From assembly GCA_016801845.1 (NCBI GenBank), contig CM028927.1, positions 5,170,501-5,234,500 of the forward strand: 64,000 nt of DNA. The letters are read 5' to 3'. The notes beneath the pieces are model-generated. The model had not been told where the DNA came from, ran no database searches, and was given only the letters and a program-made list of their open reading frames with translations. Position 1 is the stretch's first letter; the number at the start of each line of letters is the position of its first letter. This document shows, one piece after another, positions 26,571-37,969 of this stretch. The position numbers and the translations under genes are program-made. The stretch comes from Polydactylus sextarius. Its lineage: Eukaryota; Chordata; Actinopteri; Polynemidae.

Positions 26571-28119
26571 AAATCATCATTATAGAGACGGCCTCCTCTG
26601 TCACATCATTAGTTTGCAGGGCTGTGGGTGGATAAAATACCAACTGACAGGAGGTGTAACCAACAGCAGCTCAGGCTGGTCAGTTAGTCTTGATTTGCAA
26701 TCCAAGTTACACCGTGTGTCAGCTCCAGGGTGGCTCTGACAGTTACTGTAATATATGAGTATTCAACCACCATCAGCCGCAGCTCAATAGAGTACAGTCT
26801 AAGATTTAATTTCAGGAATGTTGGTTGCAGATTTTGAGAAATGATTTTCGTGTAAGACAGGTAATGACTGTGGAAAATGAGAGTAATATGTGGCAATGTA
26901 AGACAAAGTGCAGAGCAGTAGTGAACAGACATGGACTGACACACAATCACATACAACAGAGGTGTTAAATACCAGAAAAACCATGTTGAAACTCTCAGCA
27001 GAAATCTTTCACGAAGCTGTGTTGACATCAGAGCTGCCAGTCAGGAAACACTAGTCTCCAGGATCAGAACGTTCAGATGTAGAAGCTGGTATAAGGCTTC
27101 GTGTGAACCCTAACCCTAACCCTCAACCATATCACAAGAGTATGATTTAGTTAGGATATAAATAACAAGGACACTGGTGTACCTGGTCCATATTCTCTGA
27201 TTTGTGATCAAACTAATTTATTACAGAATCCAAAACAATGCAGAAAAGGGCACATGAAGTAGACAAGAATAATGCTAACATCTTCCAGATGGTGTACACC
27301 TGGCACTTCACTAACAGAATCAAGCAGTATATATCACAATCTTCGAGGCAGTAAATGCAAATCTTTCACAAAAACTTCTTTGCCCATTAACATATTCATC
27401 ATTCATATTCTAAACTAAACTACAAGATCTCTGATATCCAAGAAGGAATTTTAACTACCTAGGAAAAATATTCCAGAAGTGAAGTATAGTAAACTGATGA
27501 AAATGGAAAACATCTCCAGCCTCAACAGAAAAATCATTTGTGGCACTATTTAGTTTATTAAGTCAGGCAAAAAACAGCAGACTAATTATTATCAACTAAA
27601 ATGACTATAATTATGAAGCACAGGTTGACATAATGTAATTGAATCCCCTTCATGCTATTCAAGTAGAACCTTATAGAGCAACAAATCATAAGGAAAATAT
27701 AACAAAATATCTAGATATAGGTCTCATGTTTAATATGAAATATGTTTGCAATATGGTCATGTTATTTAAATGTACAAAATAATCCAAATATGTATTTCAT
27801 TACAGCAAATGTGTTTTTATTAAAATAATGAGGTAGCTAAGAGGTTTCAGTGAGCATGAAAACAGTGAAGTCCTTGGTATGTGTGCTGGCAAAATGCAGT
27901 CATTCTGCAGTAACCACACCATAAAATGTTATTTGTCCCTGTTCTCTTGCCACAAATATTACATAACACCTCAGTACTGACTACAGACTAATAGCTACCA
28001 TTCAGAGACAGGTGACATGATGCCTGTTGAATGACGGCCCAGTGCTGTTCACATTTGCTTGAACCATGTGGTAAATTACCATTATGTGATCATTCCCACA
28101 TTCTCTACCGCTCCCTCTA
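26571..28119. other. Upstream flank of the CCN gene, no gene recognised
   Basis: It contains a second TEAD-type GGAATGT at 26815-26821 and a short telomere-like run (two to three CCCTAA units) at 27108-27122. Otherwise it is plain AT-rich sequence. Confidence 0.5.
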
Positions 28120-28300
28120 CCTTAAATGAGCAAGGTTGACTTACTGACTCATACAAACACACATTCCCACTTACCGTAAGCCCATATTTTATCCTAACCC
28201 GAATTTAAACCAAGTTCTAACCTTCACCAAAAAAACTTCTCTTAACATTATTAACCCTCAGACTTTTACTGTGTTAAAAAGGCCCCCAACATGTATTGTT
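28120..28300. repeat. Interspersed repeat rich in CCTAACC-type words
   Basis: The stretch has ACACACATTCCCAC, several CTAACC/TAACCTT words and a degenerate tail. It resembles a dispersed teleost repeat seen again, better preserved, at 42440-42790. Recognised by eye only. Confidence 0.4.
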
Positions 28301-28659
28301 GCAGAGTTATGCTGGTTACTCTGATCCTTGAATATGGGAGTATGGATTAAATGCTTAAATGATCTGTTATTGAAGATAGGTTTGTTTTTGTCCTGTGGCT
28401 GCTAATGACGCTGCAGTACATTCTGTCTGTGAAACCTTTTTCATCACATGACATCAGATACTGGATGAAGAGAATGACCTTACTCAGACATTCTTGTGAG
28501 TCACTGTGTGTGTCATCGTGGCAAAATGTGGTCCTGGTGACTCCTATTTAACTAGACAGTTGGAACCATACAGACAGTTGGAAGGGTTTTATATGTCTGT
28601 AAACAGCTTTTTGTCACAAGATGCATGAAACTTTCCAGTTGTGTAGATTATCCTCTCTG

Positions 28660-28900
28660 TCCTTTAGCAAACCCAAAAAACTCATCCACATCTTCATCAC
28701 CTCCAGATTTGACTACTGCAGCAGTCATCTTCTGTGGCAGACTCAACAACACCACCAATAACTATTTCAATTCATCCAGAACTCCCTCAGATCTGGGGAC
28801 AGCAGGACTAAGCTTTGGACCATCACTGATGCAAGAAATCACAGATCAAACTGCTGTTGAAACTCTTCACATTAAAAATTCTTCATAGGATGATTTTTCC
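28660..28900 (+). mobile_element. L2-like LINE 3' reverse-transcriptase fragment
   Basis: One frame gives SKPKKLIHIFITSRFDYCSSHL, equivalent to the LVHAFITSRLDYCNSLL block of L2-type elements, followed by degenerate FIQNSLRSG-like sequence in another frame. Stops and shifts show that it is dead. Confidence 0.65.
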
Positions 28901-31900
28901 ATTAACATCACTTTTTGACCAAAATGACTTTTGACACTGGACACTCAACAGGATCCAATATACACGTCACAGTACAACAGTATCCTTTCAGTATGTTTTA
29001 AATCGTGATGAATCGCTTCCTCTTCTCAAGATATATCAGGTTTTGGATAGTCGCAATATTTATTAGTTGGATCAGTTCCTTGCTGGCTCTCTTCTACAGA
29101 TGGAACTTGTCAACAAAAGAACATTTAGAATTTTCCTACAACTTTCAGCATATCATATCAGTGTGTTGGAGGACAGAAGTTACTTACTTTAAGAGAAATA
29201 TATGAATATATACAAGAAAATCATCTAAGCTCAGTGGTCCACTTAGTAGCTCTCACATCTTTCAATGTGAAGGACCCGTTTATACAAAGCATTGCATGTT
29301 ATCAGTTAGGAAGAGGGTAGACAGAGATCTCTGGATGGATACAAGAAAAGAAAGATGAAACTCTTAGACTCAGATCAGAACATACACTAGAAATGTCCCT
29401 GAAGGACCCCCTTACATGGCTGGACTGTCAGAATATCTTGTGAGAAGTTGAAATAAACAATACCACTCTGATGACCTCTACTGTCAAACCATCTTGGTGA
29501 TGTGTCAGTGTGAGAGTAAATTAGTAGGCTGCACCCAAGCAGAAAAGTACCTTCAGTTGTGGAGTAATATAGTACCTTGTTGTATAACCTTTCCTGGTGA
29601 TTAAGAGTTCTCTGACACGGTTCCTTTGGTGTTCATATGAACAGGAAGTAAAAACAACCACCTGACTCCACAGCTTGTTAATCACAGCAGGATATGCAGA
29701 GTTAATTACATCCTGTGTTACGGTACAACAGCCGAAGTGAGTGAAGGTGTTTGACTGGAATCAGAGCTCAGCTTGGTGCTTTTGGCTGCAGCTGGAGCTT
29801 GATGACTCAGTCCAGCCAAAGCACTGAAATTTTGCTCAAAGTCCGAACACCCGACTAAAAACAACACGATACTGTTGTTTTTAGTTGAGTCTGCTTTTAC
29901 CGAAACTCGTCTTGCGGGGACAGTGAGTCAGTCAGATATGTGACGTATTGACAACTATTCTTGACCAGAGCTAACTTTTTGATCCACAAAATGTTGTTGC
30001 TGAAGTCAGTGACTGTTCGTTTTGCAGCACACAAAACCAAGCTGCTGCTCTTCAGATGTCGCTTAACTAAAATAATCCTCTTAGCTACTTAGTTTGGGTT
30101 TTTTCTCTGCAGTTTGAAGTTTGTCAAAGGAAACACAAGTACATTGTAACCATGATCACTTATTTCCTTGTGCTCTGTTCATAAACACTTTTTGATGTCC
30201 CTCTGCTTCCGAATCCTTTTGCTGGTAGTTTTTGGAGGGGAGTGAGAAGGGGTTTCACCCTACGTGCAGCGCGTGATGCACATGATGGGAGCAGCAGTTC
30301 GGGAGTTGATGAAGCATGGAACCTTTGTGAAACAAATGGTACGTTTTTACAGGACTAATTCGATGACAGAATGTTAAACCAATATTTTGTAACTCCACCA
30401 CAAGCTCCAAGCTTTTCAGTCCTGAGCTGCAGTGTTCACGAGTTCCAAGCGCAAAGATCAAGTTCTTGGTCTCAGCAGAAAACTGAAAGAAATGTGCTTC
30501 TATATAAATAATCCTTATGCAGCAGAAAGGAGTTGAGAAGCAGTGCAAGGTCAGTCCAGCAACCACATGTTAAAACTTGTGGGTATATGATCATAACTTA
30601 CTGGAAAGTCTGATTAGAAGTGCTTTGGAATTGTGAATTTGATTAAAAGAAAAAAATGAGATAAAGAAATATGAAAAGTATTCAATTATAGTCTGGAACT
30701 GTCTTGGAAAATGTGTGTGGCCCATGATACTGGAAATTTAAACAGTTAGAGTTAAGCAGTTACTTCTAAATATTTAATTGAATGATGGATACAAAGGAGC
30801 AGAGAGGAATACAGAGAAATTAAGAGTGTTCAAAACCCCTCTTGAACCATCAGCACAGAAATGTTTGAAGACAGAAATCAACGTGTTGTGAGATTCACTG
30901 TCAGCTCCATCCTGCTCTCTGATCCCAGGCGACGTGTGAGGGCTGACAGGCTTATCGTTCACTTCCTGAACCTCCTGGTGAGCAGCAGGACAGAGAGCAG
31001 GTCGTGACCTTACATCATTCTTTTATCTCAGCTGACTTATTTCCTGTGCCATGACCTCACCTGTTAAGACGCTGACTGATGTTATTGGATACACCAGCCC
31101 ATGAACCAGGAGGGTGGAGTGTTATTGGGCCAGACAGACTGATTACATTGGGTAACTTTCCCGCTGAAGTATCAGAAATTGAAGGTTTGTGGGTTTTCTT
31201 AATGCCTGTCACCTTCAGAAGAAAGCTCATATGGTTTACACTGAAGTGACGATCAGGATTGGTTCATTATCAACTCTATGCTGTCTATGTCCATTTTCTT
31301 CAGGTTTAAGAACATAATGGAGTTTTTGAGCCAAAAACATACTTTTGGGGCAAATGATGACTTCCAACTTCAACTTCCTAATAACACCCTTCTGGCTGTT
31401 GTTCCTAATTAATTAGCAACCACTTGATGTTCAGAGGTTAAGTGGCCATCACTGCACACAATGTGAAATATCCAGACCAGAGCATATAAATGAGGTTTTC
31501 TGGTGACACTGTTGCTGTTATAGTGAAGTATACTTTGGAGATTAGTGGCGAGATAAATGTGGACATTAAAATTGTATTAACTTGACTACCTTACTTAGAT
31601 AAATGTGCGATAGAAGTCATTGTCTTCAATAACTTTGCCATGGTAATTCTTTATCCGACCAAACGTGATCAGTTATTGAGTTAAGAGGGATATTAGAGGC
31701 GTTAAGAGGCGTTATTTGGTTTCAAAAAGTTATACACCTGGAGGTATCTGAATAGATGAGACCATGGGCCATACAAAATTTTGGCTTCAAATTAAATATA
31801 GGACTAAGGTTAGACACTCCTCAGAGTCCAAAAGAAAGTCTGTTGTATAACATTAGAGTACATGAAAGGGTTGTCTAAATGGAGCCCCCAGAAATGAAGA

Positions 31901-33420
31901 GGGGAAGGGTTTGGCTCTAATCCAATACCAGTTCCTGAATCCAGGAGTCATTAACAGTTTCTTAGGTCAGGAAGTACCTGAATCTGATACTATTAATGAT
32001 TAAATTCCACATCCATTTCTCCTTCCAGCCACCAGATGCCCCCTAAACTTTCCCTCCAATTCTTAGGAAACCTTCACCACCTCCTCACTCGTCTGTATCT
32101 CTGCTGTTGTCATATGTGCTGTTTATGCTGTCGCCTTTTTGTTTCTGTGTCAATACCTGCCTAGCTTTTATTGTATTGCTTTATGAAATGCTTCATAACA
32201 GTTGTTTTGAAGAGGAAGAAGAAGGAAGAAAATTGGTGTCACATTCAGTGATAATATTATTTTTATGAGCGTGGAAACTGTGGAGCACAATAGTGGCGCT
32301 AATAAAACAGGCATAAGCAAAACTGAGACTTGTGTCCATAAATCTACTTTGGACTAACAAATCTGTACTCAAAATATGGCCAAAGAACCAAGTCAGCCAG
32401 ATGGTGAGGAATTAAGAGTGTTAGCCCAATAACGGCATGTTCGTCTGAAATAGTAAATCCACGGTCAAAGAGCAGAGTCCTGCAATGCAGAGCCATTCAG
32501 TATAAATGCACAAATGCAAATGTGAAGGCACTTTCTAGGTATCATTTTCTTCTTAGAGTTCCCTACCATGAAGCATGATTACTTTATAGTGTGGAAGGAG
32601 CCAGAAAACAAGGTGGGGAGGGTGTAGAATGATAGTTTTTTTTTTTTTTTGAGAAGCATGAGAAAATTGTATTCATTTGCTCCACTTCTCATATATATTT
32701 TCAGTCTTTCCTGGTCAGATTGAAATATATGAATGAATACAAATGGATGTATGCTCCACAGAACAGGAAGGTGTAAAGGAGTAAAGGAGAAGGTAGTGAT
32801 AGTGTAATGAAAATCTTTTTTGTTTGTTTGTTTTTAAAATCTCCTCTGTAGGTCAGAGAGCAATTGATGGTAACTTACCAACATGTCAACATTCTTAGAT
32901 ATTTTAACTGTGCTTATTCTTGACCCATTCTCTACCATCAACAAAATATCAAGTTTACTATGGATCAGGTTTCATTTGTTGACCAAGACCAACTCTTTGC
33001 TCTTTTGCACACTTCTGTTTGTTATTCACTTGATCATGGATTAGTGAGGTTGTAAAACTGGATAAGATGTGTGTGAAAACTGTCACACAGGGATTGTGGT
33101 TGTGCTGAGGTGATACAACTTCTCAAGACATGGTTTCAGCACTTTAATCTTTCATTAAATCCTGATATTTGTTTTAGTTCTGTCTACCTCTCATATTATA
33201 CATCAAAGTGTGGATCCTTGAACAAGGATTTGCTGCTGTTTTTGTATGACTTAATGAAATAATGAAAACAGGACATCCAAAGGTGTATCCCCAGTGAGTT
33301 GATCCTCTACTGGCAACATTTCTGCTGTTGGTGCAGATGTAAGCGCCTGTTCCCATACACAGACATATATACACCCATATAAATTAAAACCAAGTGTCTA
33401 GTGAACTAGTTTGGATAGCT
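28901..33420. other. Intergenic, no gene recognised
   Basis: AT-rich sequence with a T run near 32638. It includes an inverted repeat with flanking AP-1 motifs at 29803-29930, described among the findings. I found no supported exon. Confidence 0.45.
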
Positions 33421-33774
33421 ACCATGGCTGGTTAGATGAGACCCAAGGTCCCTTACCAGTCAGGGAGCATCCTGATCAGATGCTCAAACCACGTCAGCTG
33501 TGTCACGCTATGGGCCCTTTACTGGGTCAGGCTGGGGGGTTGGGTGGGTCAACCCTTTCTATCTTAGACTGGTTGCAGGGAAAGCCATGATTTCTGGATC
33601 TTAAATAACAGACCAAAGAACTGATGTATGTCACAGTGTGATTCTCTACGATTTGTTTTTAAACCATATATCGCATGATAGCAAGTGAAGGCTTCTGCCT
33701 AAAGAGTTTTAAAAGAAGAAAGAACAACTAGCTCTTTATTCACTCACCATAGCTTTTTATTTCTTTTCCTCAGC

Positions 33775-33960
33775 TGCGGAAAGCACATTCACTAATTGGT
33801 AGGTCAATAGTTCAATTCCTGGCTCCTTCAGAGAAAGATACAAAAATCAAGTTCCTGCATAGATGGGGACAATGTATAGACGCTGTGTTGATGAATTTGA
33901 GTGGACTGCAAAAGTGATAGTTATATGTGAATGCACTCAATTCTCCATTTACTCACAAAA
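33775..33960 (+). repeat. SINE-like interspersed repeat
   Basis: The segment has a GGTCAATAGTTCAATTCCTG word resembling a Pol III B box, and later TTTGAGTGGACTGCAAAAGTG-like and CCATTTAC words. This order matches a widespread fish short interspersed repeat whose usual text reads TTTGAGTGGTC, then AAAAGCGC, then CCATTTACC. Degenerate copy. Confidence 0.45.
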
Positions 33961-36477
33961 TCACAAAAATGATGGCCTAAACTATGAAAACAAGACAAGT
34001 TGTGTTGAGTTGCAGAGACATGCAACACCTTAGTGACCATCATGGTCACTGGGTGACTGGTATAAATAATGGATGGATGGAAATACTTTCAGTTGTGTGT
34101 TGTGCACTGTTTCCGCCCTTTTAGTGATCTCTACATTCTGTTATATGCGCCCTCACACAGTTCTGGAATGTTGGGTGGATTATAGAAGTAAAATCAAAAG
34201 TGACATTTTCTATTTTTGTTTTTGGGTGAAATAGCAGGAGGAAGTTGGGTTTACATTAATGCTAATTCATAGGACTGTACCCTGTACTTCACTCAGGTGA
34301 TCAGATACATGATCAGAGGTGATACCTTTTTTTTATTTCAGATTATTATTATTACTTAACTGGCACAGAAAAATAACTGAGTATTCCAGTCACTGAGAGA
34401 AAAGCAAACAGAGGAAAATCCACCTTTTTCAGAGTGAAAGTTTGACTTAATGCCAGTGACCACATTGTGTAATTGTATAGAAATGGAGATGAGTTTCAGC
34501 CCTGTTTGTCTGTTATAGCCTGAGTTTTTCTGCCCAATAGACTGGACACCTGCTGAGGTTACAAAAACACCCCATCTAAAAATAGCTGGGACTCCTGGAC
34601 TGAACCACAATACTACCTTCGTTCTCTGTTCACTCAGGATGTTGTTTAAGTCTGGTACATTCCTTAAACACTTTGCCAGCCTACATATTTGCCTCTCCCC
34701 CTCCGTTTTATTCCAGCCACCTTCTCATGGCCTTAGAACACTTTGTACCGGCGGCGGACAGATGGTGCTCTGAAGCATTGTCTGCTAATGTTTAGAAAAA
34801 TATCTGTTGCACACAAGTATGTTCAAAATTCAGACTATCCATTTTATTGTAAAAATACCAACAATCTGTGCTCATTTTTACACAACTACAGCCTCACCTT
34901 GCTGGTGGTTTTGTGAGCCATTGTTATAGAACCACACAACTTTGTAACTAGAATCTCAGGATTTCTAGAACACAAAGGATTTCAACAAGTCAGACAACTG
35001 TTAATTTCCTGGTTCTTACCAGAATGATGTTATAATTATGAAAAATCAGTGAAAATCAGCTGAGTCAGGCAGGTGTATGTGGTTTGTCCCAGAGATGTTA
35101 CCATAGTTAGCTGTCCAAGATGGCGGATCTGCTTACCCAATTATATTCAGGGAACCATTGGCATGAGCATCCACCCACTTTTTGCCAAAAGAAAAAAGTG
35201 ACTCATGTTTTTGAGCAGGTGAAACTGTTGTAAGTTTTCTCCTTAAAAGCTACAATATTATTTGCAGGAGCAGAAGTGCTCAACATGAGAGTTGTGTGAC
35301 TGTTAAAATAAAAATAAAATGCACATGTGACTCACATTTGCACACAGTTTTGTTGGTGCAAATTTTGTGACCTATTGCAGCTTTGAATGTATGCTTTTTA
35401 CTCTGTTGTATGGTGGGTGAATCAATAGAACAGAAAAAGGGTGCACCAGAAGACAAGGGGAATAAAAGTCTTTTTCTTCTCATCATGTAAAACTTATGAA
35501 AAAAACACATCTACATTTGTGTTGCGTGCTAAAATATAGGAATATATTTAACAATTAAAGACCATTAAAGGTCTGTTTCTTGCCAAAGGTAATGTCATAG
35601 TTTATGTGAAGCAAATAGAAGTGGAAATGGTCATGCTAGAGGCTTAAAGATATAAAGGAGGAATAAAGCAGGTTGAGTAGCCAGAGCATAGCCCACAGTT
35701 CTATGGTAAAATGAGAAGTTACGCTTTTGCAACAGAAAATTATTCATATGTGGCAGTTAATGTTTTTGCTATGCACAAAACCACGAATAAATCAATTTAT
35801 GGGAAATAGTATGAGAAGTATCAAAATATTTTTGATTCATTATGAAACTGCAGCAGGACAAATGAGACTGTGTGCTGTAGTGTCAGTTCAGTAGGTGGTC
35901 TTTCGTTGTGGCCAAGGACACAGTGCTGAAAGAATGTGGACATATGTAGCCGAGACCACCTGCAAACGTGGGCTGAGCGGTCGGATCCGAGTACAACCTT
36001 TATGCACCTTTGATGCATTCACAGGTATTTGTAGCCATTGACCTGTCATCTCATAATCCAAGACATATGTCAAGTATTTTTACATATAAATGTATTTCCA
36101 TTACATTCCAGCCCAAAGGAGTTAATACAGTGTAAGTCAGTGATGGTCTCTTTGTATTTCATAGAGTACTGGAGTTTTAAGTCTGTTGTCTATAACAGGA
36201 GTATGGCAGAAAAACTTATGTTCAAGAAAAGTTTCTGATGCTTAAGGTTTGGGTTTTTGCTGTTGGCTATTGGAAAGTACTTATTGAGGGTAGATACAGA
36301 TGTCACTTTAGTTGTTATGCTATATAATACGGAGTAGGTTATATAACTGTCACATTTGTTTTACCTAAATAATGAATTATTGTCTTGTAACTGTTGAAGT
36401 TTCTCTGTAAATGTCTCCATGCTGAAGGTTTGATGCTAGGTGTGAACTCACTATTCCACTGTAGTTATTTGTTGTCA

Positions 36478-36675
36478 CTATAGAATTGAATAGCCTTTAT
36501 TGTCATTATACTGTGGAGGTACAACAAAATATATTCCTTGTCCTGGCAAAGTAATGCTTGGGAAATAGGTCAATTGCTTCCTTCTGCTTGAAAACCACTG
36601 TAACCTAAATAACTGAAGTGGTTAGAGAGGTTTGAACCAATCGACCAGACTCAAGCAATTGCTCTCCCAAGTGTT
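36478..36675. repeat. Interspersed repeat with imperfect hairpin
   Basis: It begins with a TTGAATAGCCTTTATTGTCA word, a common teleost repeat signature. It continues into an imperfect hairpin whose outer arms are 36557-36580 and 36652-36671 (CTTGGGA/TCCCAAG and CAATTGCTT/AAGCAATTG), with an inner AACCACT/AGTGGTT stem. Confidence 0.4.
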
Positions 36676-37739
36676 TGTACCTGAATCTGTCTATTCCCAG
36701 ACATAGCAGTGGACCCACTCTTGGTGATTCTTCTGTCACCAACGATGTAATCGGAATCTCTCAGTTAAGTTTCTGGTGGTTAGATCAACTTTATGTGTTT
36801 TCGCTGAAGCCAACAGAAGCTGGCTAATATTGCCAACAAAGCTGCTAAGTGATAATCTGGACATAAACACTGCGTATTGGCTAATATGAATTCTGCAATT
36901 CCTGGTTTACCGAATTGAGTTGCTGATTTGGTATGGTTGTAGTTACAGCAGGAGAGGATAAAAAAAGATACAGTTGTTTTGAAATCCTTTTCACTCAGTC
37001 TCTCAGGCTGGCTGTCCATCTTAATACCCCCCTTCACACATAGACACAGACCTTCCCCTAGGTCTCCCTCTCTTGTGGAAAAACCATAACTGCTGTAGTT
37101 CTTTGCATTCCTGTGGTTTGACTGGCACTTCCTGTCATGAACGAGAAGCACGGCTGCAGTAAAGAACATTCCTTCTGCTCGTGTTGATTTTATTTCTTGG
37201 TTGCTTTTCTACTTTTCATCTTTGGGTGTTTTCTGTGAGCATTGCAGCTGAGAGGTGTAGATGTGATGAAGTTTGCACATGGACAACAGCTGCTGCATGA
37301 TAGTTTAATTAAAGACCTACGGACTATAAATTGTGGAATCTGTGCAATCAGCTGTACAGAGTGTGGCTCCAAATGACATTGCTGACACATGATTGCAGGT
37401 CCCTGTGTTTGTGATATTTTGCCGGGATGTTGACAAGTTTTTTCCAGAGGAAAACATGAGATCACTGAATGAGTCAATTTGCATGAAATTTTCTGATTAC
37501 ATCCATATTCATAACTGCAGAGACTTTGAAAATAAAGTAAGAAAATAAGATTTACGTGACTTTATGGCCTTTCCACTGGTAATACCATCAAACAAAATCA
37601 TCTGTAAGATCCTTTACTTGGTCCAGAGTGCAAGCACCTCAAACAACTCATTTTGTAGATTAAAACAAAACATTTTAAGGCTCTAACAGGAAATATATGT
37701 AATTGCACTGCAATTACAAACACAAAATTAATTCAGCTT

Positions 37740-37757
37740 TAAAAAAAAAAAAAAAAA
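37740..37757. repeat. Poly-A tract
   Basis: An A run of about 18 bases in intergenic sequence, with no recognisable element next to it. Confidence 0.9.
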
Positions 37758-37932
37758 TATGGCTCTCTATATGATCAGTACTTTCAATCTGTCCGTCAGT
37801 TTTATATTGTGAAGTGCCATGTTACTATTATGTGTAACATATGGAAACATTTATTACTCATTGCTTATCATAGTTATTATAAAGGCAGTGTGTTAGTTGT
37901 TTACTCCCATTCTCAGCAGTAAGGAGTTCTTT

Positions 37933-37969
37933 CTGACTGAAATGTCCTTTTTAAGGACATTTCAGTCAG
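37933..37969. repeat. Perfect 17-bp palindromic hairpin
   Basis: CTGACTGAAATGTCCTT (37933-37949) is repeated exactly inverted at 37953-37969, with a 3-base loop. Confidence 0.95.

Noticed and set aside
27108..27122. Interstitial telomeric repeat
   Set aside because: Only two to three CCCTAA units, common in dispersed fish repeats.
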